From positions 20,597-84,596 of the forward strand of contig NZ_JABEQK010000014.1 of the NCBI RefSeq assembly GCF_014174275.1: a DNA stretch of 64,000 nucleotides, given 5' to 3'. The notes under the pieces were generated by a model. The model was given only the letters and a program-made list of their open reading frames with translations. It was not told the DNA's origin and did no database searches. The translations under genes were made by a program, and so were the position numbers. Positions 7,806 to 16,322 of this stretch are shown in pieces; the first letter of the stretch is position 1, and every line of letters begins with the position of its first letter. This DNA is from Gluconacetobacter takamatsuzukensis (GTDB lineage Bacteria > Pseudomonadota > Alphaproteobacteria > Acetobacterales > Acetobacteraceae).

Positions 7806-10637
7806 ATGGCAGGGGGGTCCACATCCCTGGAAGGCGACGGGACGCCGGTCGTGTCCATCGTGCCGTTTCCGGTGCGTCTGGCGGCGGCGCGGCATCGGGC
7901 GCGGATCGTGCTGTGGATCGAGGCGGTCCGGCCCGTATTGCTGCCGGTGCTGGGGATGTTGGCCGCTTATGGAATTGCGGGCCTGCTGGGGGTGCCGCAG
8001 GCGTTTTCCGACCTGTTGCGTGGGGTGATCCTGGTCCTGCTGGCCGGTGTCTGCGTGGGTTGGGTCGTCTGGCGGGGGCGGCGGGTGGTGGCGCCGACGC
8101 CGGATGAGATCGACCGGCGGATCGAGCGCGCGTCGGGACTGGCGCATCGCCCGTTGCAGACGCTGGCCGATCATCCGGCCATCGACGGCACGGAACAGGC
8201 GGGATTGTGGGCCGCGCATCTGTGGCGCACGGGGCATGCGATCGGGCGGCTGCGCGCCGGCTGGCCGCGCCTGTGGGCGGGGGTGCATGATCCCTGGCGT
8301 CTGGGTGTCGTGTTACCGGTTGCGCTGCTGGCGGCGCTGGGCTGGGCCGGGCCGGAGGCGCCGGGACGGCTGGCGGCGGCTTTCTGGCCGGGGCTGGACG
8401 ACCCTGGTGCGGTGCGGCCGCATATCCAGGCCTGGATCACGCCGCCATCCTATGCGCCCGGCGCGCCGGTGTTTCTGGATGAGCGGACGGGTCAGGCGAC
8501 GGTGCCGCAGGGGGCGGTGCTGAGTGTCAGCGTGACGGATCTGCGCGGCCGGCCGAGCCTGCGCGTTGCCGCGATGGCGTCGGGGCCGGCGGTGGGGGAC
8601 GACCGGTTTCGCGCGCTGGGGCCGGGGAGTTGGTCGGCGGAGGTGAAGCTGCTGGGCAGCGCGACGCTGGCCCTGCGTGGGCGTGGGCGGACCTTCAGCG
8701 ACTGGACCGTGACGGTTCTGCCCGATGCGGCGCCGACGGTTGCCTGGGGCACGCGGCCGGGCAGCGCGCAGGGCGAATGGCGCACGCGGCTGCCTTATGC
8801 CGCGAAGCAGGCTTATGGCATTGCGTCGCTGCATGCCGAACTGCGGCTGGCGCAGCCGGGCAAGGGCGCGCGGGCCGGGCGGGTAGTGAGCGTGCCGATT
8901 CCGCTGGATGGCCAGCCGCGCGATGCGACCGGGGTTGCGACGCCGGACCTGTCGGCCGATCCGTGGGCCGGCGAGGAGGTCGTGGGGCGGCTGGTGGCGA
9001 CCAGTACCAGCGGGCAGGAGGGGACGAGCCCGGAGGCGCGGTTCCGGCTTGGGGCGCGCAAGTTCACGAGCCCGGTAGCCAAGGCGGTGCTGGACATCAG
9101 GCGTCGGCTGGCGCTGGGGCGCGAGAGCCCTGCCGATGGCGCCGACGATCTGGCGGCGCTGGGCGAGATGCCCGACCCGTTCCAGGCCGATGCCGGCATG
9201 CTGCTGAACCTGGCCTCGGCCGCAGCATTGCTGGAAAGCAATGATGTGGCGCCGCAGGTGGCGCTGGACCAGGTGGTGGGGCGGCTGTGGTATCTGGCGC
9301 TGGAGATCGAGGATATCCGGCATGGCGGGCGCGCCGGGGCGCAGGCGGCCCTGGATGTGCGGGCGGCGCAGGATGCCGTGACCGCGCAATTGAACCGCAT
9401 GCGGGCGCTGGGTGCGCAGGGCCAGACGGCGGCTGAACAGAGCGAATTGCAGCGGCGGATGGAGGCGTTGCGCCAGGCGATTTCCCGCCGGATGCAGGCG
9501 CTGGCCCAGCAGGCGCTGCAATCGCATTCCGCGATTCCCGATCTGCCCGGGATGACGCAGGACGGGGACCGCGCACTGTCGAAGATGATGCAGCAGATGC
9601 AGGATGCGGCGAAGGAAGGCCGGTCTGCCGACGCGATGCAGATGATGCAGCGTATGGAAGATATGCTGGAGCATATGCGGACGGCCTCGCCGCAGGATAT
9701 GGCGAATCTGGCCGCCCAGATGATGGCGCGCCAGCAGGCCGCCGAGCAGCAGGCGGCGCTGCGCGACCTGATTGCCCGCCAGTCCGGCTTGCTGGACCAC
9801 AGCCAGGCGCGCCTGGACCGCGCGCAGCGGGCGCGTGATAAGGCGGAGACCGAACGGCGTGCGCGGCAGGAGGAAGAGGCGCCGGATACGGATGGCGACC
9901 TGGCGACGATGCCGGCCGCCGAGCTGATGCGTCGCCTCGGCCTGCGGCCGCTGCCTGGCATGCAGGACGAGCAGTCGGGCCATGGCGGCCAGCCGGGCGG
10001 ACCACCCCAGCCGCAAGAGAATGCCTCGGCCGACGGGGCGAAGGGGGCCGGCGCCGGTCAGCATGGCGAGGACGCGCCGGGTGACGAGACCGCGCGGGGG
10101 GACGACCGGGCCGTGCAGCGTGCGCTGGGGCGGGCGCTGGACGAGCTGGGGCATGAATTCAAGGGGCTGACGGGGAAGGACGCGCCGGCAGGCTTTACCG
10201 ACGCCGGGCAAGCGATCAGGAATGCGCGCACCGCGCTGGCCGGTGGCGATGACGCGACGGCGGCGGCAGCACAGCGCAAGGCCCTGGCCGATCTGCAGAA
10301 GGGCGACCAGCAGATGCGCCAGGCCATGAAGGGATCGGGCGGCGGGGGCATGACCAGCTTCCTGCCGGGCTTCTCGAACAGTTCCGGGGGCGGCAAGCCG
10401 GGCGAGGGCGACGAATCCGGGGAGAGTGCGCAGGAAGACCAGAAGGGCGATCGGGACCCGCTGGGCCGGCGGACCGGCGAGGGCAAGGAAGGCATGGATG
10501 CCGATACCCATGTGCCCGACGCCGTGTCGCGCGAGCGGGCCCGCGAGATCGAACAGGAACTGCGGCGCCGGGATTCCGACCGGACGCGCCCGCGCGAGGA
10601 ACTGGATTATCTGGATCGCCTGCTGAAACCGTTCTGA
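7806..10637 (+). CDS. TIGR02302/DUF4175 family large membrane protein
   Basis: A 943-residue protein of the alphaproteobacterial TIGR02302 family; function unknown. Two or three membrane helices lie near the N terminus (about 37-85 and 160-180), and 'PTPDEIDRRIERASGLAHRP' is characteristic. The middle (about 200-420) is a beta-rich region. The C-terminal half is a long, charged, Met/Gln-rich helical region (repeated MQQMQ, MQMMQRMEDM) ending in a Gly/Asp/Glu-rich low-complexity tail. It directly follows lysA, as commonly seen in alphaproteobacteria. The start is tentative because no clear ribosome site precedes 7806. Confidence 0.85.
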   Translation: MAGGSTSLEGDGTPVVSIVPFPVRLAAARHRARIVLWIEAVRPVLLPVLGMLAAYGIAGLLGVPQAFSDLLRGVILVLLAGVCVGWVVWRGRRVVAPTPDEIDRRIERASGLAHRPLQTLADHPAIDGTEQAGLWAAHLWRTGHAIGRLRAGWPRLWAGVHDPWRLGVVLPVALLAALGWAGPEAPGRLAAAFWPGLDDPGAVRPHIQAWITPPSYAPGAPVFLDERTGQATVPQGAVLSVSVTDLRGRPSLRVAAMASGPAVGDDRFRALGPGSWSAEVKLLGSATLALRGRGRTFSDWTVTVLPDAAPTVAWGTRPGSAQGEWRTRLPYAAKQAYGIASLHAELRLAQPGKGARAGRVVSVPIPLDGQPRDATGVATPDLSADPWAGEEVVGRLVATSTSGQEGTSPEARFRLGARKFTSPVAKAVLDIRRRLALGRESPADGADDLAALGEMPDPFQADAGMLLNLASAAALLESNDVAPQVALDQVVGRLWYLALEIEDIRHGGRAGAQAALDVRAAQDAVTAQLNRMRALGAQGQTAAEQSELQRRMEALRQAISRRMQALAQQALQSHSAIPDLPGMTQDGDRALSKMMQQMQDAAKEGRSADAMQMMQRMEDMLEHMRTASPQDMANLAAQMMARQQAAEQQAALRDLIARQSGLLDHSQARLDRAQRARDKAETERRARQEEEAPDTDGDLATMPAAELMRRLGLRPLPGMQDEQSGHGGQPGGPPQPQENASADGAKGAGAGQHGEDAPGDETARGDDRAVQRALGRALDELGHEFKGLTGKDAPAGFTDAGQAIRNARTALAGGDDATAAAAQRKALADLQKGDQQMRQAMKGSGGGGMTSFLPGFSNSSGGGKPGEGDESGESAQEDQKGDRDPLGRRTGEGKEGMDADTHVPDAVSRERAREIEQELRRRDSDRTRPREELDYLDRLLKPF

Positions 10638-10718
10638 AAGCTCACGCCGGAGATCGACGCGGAGCGGGCGAAAGGCCGCGAACGCGAGATCGCGTTACTG
10701 CTGCGTGCGGAAACGATC

Positions 10719-10850
10719 AGTTTGAGGCCGGAAACGTGGGCTGGTGAGCGAGAGTGCCGCGCAGCGGCACGGCCGGCGTGTGTCTGCGAGCACCGGAGCG
10801 CAGAGGACGCGCGCCGGATCGCCACCAGCGCGCGTTTCCGGCCTCAAACT
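10719..10850. repeat. Palindromic intergenic repeat, copy A
   Basis: An 18-bp perfect inverted repeat, AGTTTGAGGCCGGAAACG at 10719-10736 and its complement at 10833-10850, brackets the unit. Inner GCTGGTG/CACCAGC arms extend the stem. Inside is a perfect 7-bp hairpin GTGCCGC-GCA-GCGGCAC (10754-10770). The core from about 10754 to 10822 is shared with a second copy near 22051-22155. It sits between the convergent TIGR02302 and lptM genes and touches the lptM stop codon. Confidence 0.75.
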
Positions 10851-11002
10851 CAGTCGGGCATGGGGTAGGTTCGGGGATACGTCATATGCGAGGTGGGGCC
10901 GGGGGCTGAGGGCGAGCCCTTCTTGCCGCAGGCGGCCAGGCCGGTCAGCAGAAGGGCCAGGCCCAGCAAGGTGGCGAGGGGGCGCATCAGGCGCCCGATC
11001 AT
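10850..11002 (-). CDS. lptM: LptM-like small lipoprotein
   Basis: A 50-residue prolipoprotein. It has a signal peptide, the lipobox LTGLAAC with the invariant cysteine around residue 25, then GKKGSPSAP. The short 'CGxKGxL/P' form is the LptM/YifL family, whose E. coli member assists assembly of the LptDE outer-membrane LPS translocon. Its start overlaps the argH stop (ATGA), as often seen in this family. Too small for automated callers to find reliably. Confidence 0.8.
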   Translation of the reverse strand: MIGRLMRPLATLLGLALLLTGLAACGKKGSPSAPGPTSHMTYPRTYPMPD

Positions 11003-12444
11003 GGCGTGTTGCCCGACGGCGTGTCGCCCAGCGCGGCCAGCCAGCGTTCGGCCTGGGCGCGGACATTGTCCGGTGCGGTGCCCCCCTCGCTGGTGCGTGA
11101 GGCGAGCGAGGCCTCGACGGTGAGGACCGAGAAGATGTCTTGCGTGATGCCCGGTTCCTCGGCCTGCATGTCGGCCAGGGAGAGGTCGGAGAGGTCGACG
11201 CCGCGGCTTTCGGCCAGCGCGACCAGGCGGCCGGTGACGTGGTGGGCGGTGCGGAAGGGGAGCTTGAGCACTCGCACCAGCCAGTCGGCGAGGTCGGTCG
11301 CGGTGGAGAAGCCGGAGCCGGCATAGGCGCGCATGCGCTCGGTGTTCGGGCTGAGGTCGCGGATCATGCCGTCGCAGGCCGCCAATGACAGGGCGGCGGC
11401 GTCGGTGGCGGCGAAGACGGGTTCCTTGTCTTCCTGCATGTCCTTGGCGTAGGCCAGCGGCAGGCCCTTCATGACCGTCAGCAGGCCGACCAGGGCGCCG
11501 CTGACGCGGCCGATCTTGGCGCGCACCAGTTCCGCCGCGTCGGGGTTGCGCTTCTGCGGCATGATCGACGAGCCGGTGGTGAAGGCGTCGGACAGGCGGA
11601 TGAAGGCGAAGGGCGCCGAGCACCAGATCACGATTTCCTCGGACAGGCGCGACAGGTGCATGGCCATGATCGACAGGGCCGACAGATATTCCAGCGCGAA
11701 ATCGCGGTCGGACACGGCATCGAGCGAATTGGCGGTCGGGCGGTCGAAGCCCAGTGCCTGCGCAGTCATCCGCCGGTCGATGGGGAAGGAGGTGCCGGCC
11801 AGGGCGGCCGAGCCCAGCGGGCATTCGTTCAGGCGGCGGCGGGTATCGGCCAGGCGGCCGCGATCGCGGGCCAGCATTTCCACATAGGCCATCAGGTGAT
11901 GGCCGAAGGTGACGGGCTGGGCGGTTTGCAAGTGGGTGAAGCCCGGCATGGGGTCGGCCGCGTGTTCGTGCGCGCGGCGGGAGAGGGCGCGCATCAGGGA
12001 GGCGACCTGCCCGTCCAGCCCGTCGATGGCGTCGCGGACCCAGAGGCGGAAATCGGTGGCGACCTGGTCGTTGCGCGAGCGGGCGGTGTGCAGGCGCTTG
12101 CCGGCCTCGCCGATCCGTTCGGACAGGCGGGCCTCGATATTCATGTGGATATCTTCCAGCCGGGGGCTGAAATCGAAATGGCCGGCGGCGATTTCCTGCC
12201 CGATGCCGGTCAGGCCGCGACGGATCTCGGCTTCATCCTCGGCGCTGATGATGCCGGTTTTGGCCAGCATCGCGGCGTGGGCCAGCGAGCCCGCGATATC
12301 CTGCCGCCACAGGGCCTTGTCGAAGCCGATCGAGGCGTTGATGTCCTGCATGATGGCCGAGGGGCCACCCGCGAACCGACCGCCCCACTGGACATTCGCC
12401 CGTGCGGAGTCATTGTCGGTCGCATGTTCTTCGTTCACAGACAT
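10999..12444 (-). CDS. argH: Argininosuccinate lyase
   Basis: A 481-residue fumarase/aspartase-superfamily enzyme, cleaving argininosuccinate to arginine and fumarate. The signature [12 protein letters not shown] around residue 290 contains the catalytic serine loop. WGGRF near the N terminus, '[10 protein letters not shown]', '[16 protein letters not shown]' and '[17 protein letters not shown]' are intact. Slightly longer than E. coli ArgH at the N terminus. Head-to-head with the tlpA-like gene with only 3 bp between start codons, so each promoter must lie inside the neighbouring gene. The stop overlaps lptM. Confidence 0.97.
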   Translation of the reverse strand: MSVNEEHATDNDSARANVQWGGRFAGGPSAIMQDINASIGFDKALWRQDIAGSLAHAAMLAKTGIISAEDEAEIRRGLTGIGQEIAAGHFDFSPRLEDIHMNIEARLSERIGEAGKRLHTARSRNDQVATDFRLWVRDAIDGLDGQVASLMRALSRRAHEHAADPMPGFTHLQTAQPVTFGHHLMAYVEMLARDRGRLADTRRRLNECPLGSAALAGTSFPIDRRMTAQALGFDRPTANSLDAVSDRDFALEYLSALSIMAMHLSRLSEEIVIWCSAPFAFIRLSDAFTTGSSIMPQKRNPDAAELVRAKIGRVSGALVGLLTVMKGLPLAYAKDMQEDKEPVFAATDAAALSLAACDGMIRDLSPNTERMRAYAGSGFSTATDLADWLVRVLKLPFRTAHHVTGRLVALAESRGVDLSDLSLADMQAEEPGITQDIFSVLTVEASLASRTSEGGTAPDNVRAQAERWLAALGDTPSGNTP

Positions 12445-12447
12445 GCC

Positions 12448-13044
12448 ATGCCCCAGATCCAGATCCTGTCGAAAACCGTCGGTCGCCGCGCCTTGCTCGC
12501 GGATGGCGGCACCCTACTGGCCGCTTGGCTCGGGTGCAATTCCATCCTTGCGCCGCCGGCGCGGGCCGAAGAGCCGGTGGCGGTGGACCTGCCGACGCAC
12601 CGCACCGCCGCGCCGCGCGCGCTGCCGGACCTGAGCTTTCTGGATGAAGCGGGGGCCACGCGGCATCTGGCCGACTGGCATGGGCGGATCGTGGTCCTGA
12701 ACCTGTGGGCCACCTGGTGCCAGCCCTGCGTGGCGGAGATGCCGGCGCTGGCCGCGCTGGCGCGGCAGGTGGCGCCCGGGGGGGATATCGCGGTCCTGCC
12801 GGTCTCGATCGATCATGGGGGGGCAGAGCTGGTGCGGCGATTCTATCTCACCCATTCCATCGCCGACCTGCCGGTGCTGAGCGACCCGCATATGCAGATT
12901 CCGACCGCGTTGCGCGAGGAGGGGGTGCCGGTGACGCTGGTGATCGACCGCGCGGGGCGCGAGGTGCTGCGGATTGTCGGCCCGGTGCGCTGGGACCCGG
13001 CATCGGCGCCGGAGCGGCTGCGCGGGCTGGCGGCCGGCGGGTGA
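12448..13044 (+). CDS. TlpA-family thiol:disulfide oxidoreductase
   Basis: A 198-residue periplasmic thioredoxin-fold protein. The N terminus [11 protein letters not shown] plus hydrophobic stretch up to about residue 40 looks like a signal peptide or anchor, with twin arginines. The redox motif is WCQPC (Cys91, Cys94) in [10 protein letters not shown], followed by the TlpA-type '[10 protein letters not shown]' strand and a cis-proline segment 'GVPVTLVID'. Family members reduce apocytochrome c or copper-site cysteines. In-frame ATGs at 12424 and 12448 both work; the first would overlap argH. Confidence 0.85.
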   Translation: MPQIQILSKTVGRRALLADGGTLLAAWLGCNSILAPPARAEEPVAVDLPTHRTAAPRALPDLSFLDEAGATRHLADWHGRIVVLNLWATWCQPCVAEMPALAALARQVAPGGDIAVLPVSIDHGGAELVRRFYLTHSIADLPVLSDPHMQIPTALREEGVPVTLVIDRAGREVLRIVGPVRWDPASAPERLRGLAAGG

Positions 13045-13116
13045 GGTGCCGCGCCTTTCGTGATGGCGGGGGGCGGGGTAGAACCGGACGGAGCGGGTGA
13101 TCGGATGAGGGGCGAG

Positions 13117-13896
13117 ATGATGGAACAGGACGGGCCGCTGCTGGGTGCGGACGATCCGCAGCCGGTGCTGGTGCATGGCCGGACGGGCCCGTCGCCCTTT
13201 GTCCTGGTTAGCGACCATGCGGGGCGCGCGGTGCCCGGCCGGCTGGGGGATCTGGGCGTGCCGGCGCCGGATTGGGAGCGGCATATCGCCTGGGATATCG
13301 GCATGGCCGGCATGGGACGCCTGCTGGCCGAGCGGCTGGAGACGATTCTGATCGAGCAGGTCTATTCGCGCCTGGTGATCGACTGCAATCGGGCGCCGGG
13401 GCATCCGACCTCGATCGTGCGGGTCAGCGACGGGACGTTGGTGCCCGGCAATGCGGAATTGGACGCAGCGGCGGAGCGGGAGCGGGTGGAGCGGATCTTC
13501 CGGCCCTATCACGACCGGATCAGCGGGGAACTGGACGCGCGGCAGGCGCGGGAACAGCCGACGGTGCTGGTGTCGCTGCACAGTTTTACACCCGAGATGG
13601 ATGGGCTTGCCCGCCCTTGGCATGCGGGCATCCTGCATAATCATGACCCGCGTTTCGGGCTGATCCTGAAGGATCTGCTGGACCGGGAGCCCGGGCTGCT
13701 GGTCGGCGACAACGAGCCCTATGCGCTGACGGATACCAGCGACCACACGGTGCCGTTCCATGGCGAGGCGCGGGGCCTGCCGCATGTGGAACTGGAGGTC
13801 CGGCAGGATCTGGTGGCCGATGCGGCGGGACAGCGCGAATGGGCGGACCGGCTGGCGCGGCTGCTGCCGCTGGCCTGGGCGCGATACACGGCGTGA
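13117..13896 (+). CDS. N-formylglutamate amidohydrolase family protein
   Basis: About 259 residues with the zinc-peptidase-like N-formylglutamate amidohydrolase (HutG-type) fold. VLVSDHAGRAVP near the N terminus, 'HIAWDIG', 'SRLVIDCNRAPG', 'VLVSLHSFTP' and the late 'HVELEVRQD' are the conserved segments carrying metal ligands. HutG enzymes deformylate N-formylglutamate in histidine breakdown, but no other hut gene is near, so the substrate is unproven. Start chosen at the second of two ATGs (13105, 13117) for its GAGGGGCGAG ribosome site. Eight bases before aroE, so probably co-transcribed with it. Confidence 0.85.
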   Translation: MMEQDGPLLGADDPQPVLVHGRTGPSPFVLVSDHAGRAVPGRLGDLGVPAPDWERHIAWDIGMAGMGRLLAERLETILIEQVYSRLVIDCNRAPGHPTSIVRVSDGTLVPGNAELDAAAERERVERIFRPYHDRISGELDARQAREQPTVLVSLHSFTPEMDGLARPWHAGILHNHDPRFGLILKDLLDREPGLLVGDNEPYALTDTSDHTVPFHGEARGLPHVELEVRQDLVADAAGQREWADRLARLLPLAWARYTA

Positions 13897-13903
13897 GTGC
13901 GGC

Positions 13904-14815
13904 ATGAATCATAATGTGACGGATGCTTTGTCCTCGGTGCGGGTCGAACCCGGCCGGCTGACGATTCGCGGGACGACGGCGCTGGCTGGTGTGATCGGCT
14001 GGCCGGTGGCGCATTCGCGCTCGCCGTTGCTGCATAATTTCTGGCTGGCCAAATATGGGATCGACGGCGCCTATGTGCCGCTGCCGGTGCGGCCGGGAGC
14101 CTTCGACGTGGCGGTGCATGGCCTGCGTGCCGCCGGATTTCGGGGCGCGAACGTGACCATTCCGCACAAGGAGGCGGCGTTTGCGATTGCCGGCCGGCTG
14201 CATCGCTCGGCCGTGCGGTCCGGTTCGGTCAATACGCTGGTCTTTGCCGAGGATGGGACGATCGAGGCCCATTCGACCGATGGCGACGGGTTTGTCGCCA
14301 GCCTGGAGGCGAAGGGCGTGGATGTCGGGCGCGGGCCGGTGCTGCTGCTGGGGGCGGGGGGTGCCGCGCGGGCGGTGGCCGCCAGCCTGCTGGATCGGGG
14401 GGTAGCGGTTTCGGTCGCCAACCGCACGACCGCGCGGGCGGTGGCGCTGGCCGAGGCGCTGTCGGCGGAGGGGCCAGCGCCGGTTTCGGTGATCGACTGG
14501 GCGGATTGGGAGGACCATCTGCCGGGCCATGCGCTGCTGGTGAACACGACGTCGCTGGGCATGCATGGCGGGCCGGGCGATGGGTTTGCGCCCGACCTGA
14601 CGCGTGCGCCCGACGACATGGTGGTGTCGGATATCGTCTATGTGCCGCGCATGACGCCGCTGCTGACCGCCGCCGTGGCGCGGGGGCTGCGGATTGTGGA
14701 TGGGACCGGCATGTTGCTGCATCAGGCGCGGCTGGGCTTCAAATGCTGGTTCGGCGTCGATCCGGAAGTCGATGCCGATATCCAGGCGCTGTTCGACGCC
14801 GACCTCGCACGGTGA
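13904..14815 (+). CDS. aroE: Shikimate dehydrogenase (NADP-type)
   Basis: A 303-residue AroE, reducing 3-dehydroshikimate to shikimate. The substrate-binding serines in GWPVAHSRSP, catalytic Lys89 (NVTIPHKEAA) and Asp126 (HSTDGDG) are all present. The Rossmann loop LLLGAGGAAR and 'NRTTARA' (Arg after the strand suggests NADP) follow. Slightly long for the family because of about 20 extra N-terminal residues. Two bases before coaE in the aroE-coaE-dnaQ operon. A second, divergent AroE-like gene lies at 32336. Confidence 0.95.
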   Translation: MNHNVTDALSSVRVEPGRLTIRGTTALAGVIGWPVAHSRSPLLHNFWLAKYGIDGAYVPLPVRPGAFDVAVHGLRAAGFRGANVTIPHKEAAFAIAGRLHRSAVRSGSVNTLVFAEDGTIEAHSTDGDGFVASLEAKGVDVGRGPVLLLGAGGAARAVAASLLDRGVAVSVANRTTARAVALAEALSAEGPAPVSVIDWADWEDHLPGHALLVNTTSLGMHGGPGDGFAPDLTRAPDDMVVSDIVYVPRMTPLLTAAVARGLRIVDGTGMLLHQARLGFKCWFGVDPEVDADIQALFDADLAR

Positions 14816-14817
14816 CG

Positions 14818-15444
14818 ATGAGGATCCTGGGCCTGACCGGTGGGATCGGGATGGGCAAGTCGACAGTGGCGCGAATGCTGCGGCGGGCGGGCTTTCCGGT
14901 GTTCGATGCCGATGCGGCGGTGCATGCGCTCCAGGCGCCCGGCGGCAGGGCGCTGCCGGCGATCGGGCGACTGGTGCCGGGAGCGGTGCAGGGTGGGGTG
15001 CTGGATCGCGCGGTGCTGCGTCGCGCGGCCGTTGCCGACCGGGCGGTGATGAAGGGGCTGGAGCGCATCATCCACCCCATGGTGCGCCAGGAGCGCGACC
15101 GTTTTCTGGCGCGGGCGCGGCGGGCGGGGCATTCATGGGCCGTGCTGGATGTGCCGCTGCTGTTCGAGACGGGGGGCGACCGCTTGTGCGACCGGGTTGC
15201 CGTGGTGTCGGCGCCGCCGGAGGTGCAGGCCTATCGGGTGGCGCGGCGGCGGGGCATGGCGCCGGGGGAAGTGGCGGCGGTGATCGCGCGCCAGATGCCC
15301 GATCGCGAGAAGCGGCGCCGGGCGGACGATGTGATCTGCACCGGCCTGTCGCGGAATGATACCGTTCGCCGGGTGCGGCGGCTGGTCGCGCGGATGCGTG
15401 CGGAAGCTGGATCGCGGATCCGCGCGGAAGAGGGAAGACCATGA
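14818..15444 (+). CDS. coaE: Dephospho-CoA kinase
   Basis: A 208-residue P-loop kinase that phosphorylates dephospho-CoA in the last step of coenzyme A synthesis. The Walker A loop GLTGGIGMGKST is at residues 5-16, DADAAVH (substrate-binding Asp) follows, then 'IIHPMV' and 'DVPLLFETGGD'. Tightly coupled: 2 bp after aroE and a 4-nt overlap with dnaQ. Confidence 0.95.
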   Translation: MRILGLTGGIGMGKSTVARMLRRAGFPVFDADAAVHALQAPGGRALPAIGRLVPGAVQGGVLDRAVLRRAAVADRAVMKGLERIIHPMVRQERDRFLARARRAGHSWAVLDVPLLFETGGDRLCDRVAVVSAPPEVQAYRVARRRGMAPGEVAAVIARQMPDREKRRRADDVICTGLSRNDTVRRVRRLVARMRAEAGSRIRAEEGRP

Positions 15445-16121
15445 AGCGATCGATCCTGTTCGATACCGAGACGACTGGGCTGGACCCCAGGAAAGGGGAC
15501 CGGGTGATCGAGATCGCCGCCCTGGAACTGATCGACGATCTGCCGACCGGAGAGCATTTTCGGGTGCTGATCCATCCGGAGCGGGACATCCCGGAGGAGG
15601 CGACGAAGGTCCACGGCTTTACGCTGGCGGACCTGGAGGGCAAGCCCCGGTTTCATGAAATCGCCGACGCATTCCTGGCCTTTATCGGGCCGGATGAGAT
15701 GATCGCCCATAATGCGCGCTTCGATTTCGGCTTTCTGAACGCGGAGCTGGAGCGTGCCGGCCGGCCGGTGCTGTCGCTGGACCGGATGGTCGATACGCTG
15801 GATATCGCCCGCGAACGCTATCCCGGCCTGCCCAACAGCCTGGATGCGCTGTGCCGGCGCTTTTCCATCGATCTGTCGGCCCGCACCACCCACAACGCGC
15901 TGCTGGATTGTCGCCTGCTGGCCGAGGTCTATCTGGAGCTGATGGGCGGGCGCCAGCGCGGGCTGGGCCTGATGATCGAGGATGGTGGCGGCGGCCCGAC
16001 GGCGCACAGCTACGAGCGCGTGACGGGTCGCATTGCCCGGCCGATCGTGCCGTCGGCCGAGGAACTGGCGGCGCACGGCAAGTTTCTGGAGAAGGTGAAG
16101 GAGCCGATCTGGCTGTCATAG
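15441..16121 (+). CDS. dnaQ: DNA polymerase III epsilon subunit (3'-5' proofreading exonuclease)
   Basis: A 226-residue DEDDh exonuclease. ExoI carries Asp8 and Glu10 in FDTETTG. ExoII is around 'AHNARFDFGFLN'. ExoIII is 'TTHNALLDCRLLAEVYLEL', with its His and Asp. The C-terminal tail (about 180-226) would bind the polymerase alpha subunit. Start overlaps the coaE stop. Same gene order as in many alphaproteobacteria. Confidence 0.95.
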   Translation: MKRSILFDTETTGLDPRKGDRVIEIAALELIDDLPTGEHFRVLIHPERDIPEEATKVHGFTLADLEGKPRFHEIADAFLAFIGPDEMIAHNARFDFGFLNAELERAGRPVLSLDRMVDTLDIARERYPGLPNSLDALCRRFSIDLSARTTHNALLDCRLLAEVYLELMGGRQRGLGLMIEDGGGGPTAHSYERVTGRIARPIVPSAEELAAHGKFLEKVKEPIWLS

Positions 16122-16322
16122 GGCCGGACCGGATCTGAGGGGCGGCGCACGCCGGGGCGGGAAACGCGGGCCGGATCGCCGCCTGTGGCGCCTCGCCGGA
16201 CGGGCTCTTCCCGGCGGCGGGTGGCTGGTACGCATCCTGCGGGTTGGTTTTTGCGTTGACGATACCCTATCCTCGCGGGGCAGGCGTCGTGCGCTCCGGG
16301 CCAACAGATCGGGAAGAGATCA

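Noticed and set aside
8313..10511. A 732-codon minus-strand frame opposite the TIGR02302 gene
   Set aside because: Mirror frame of a GC-rich gene. No recognisable domain and no ribosome site.
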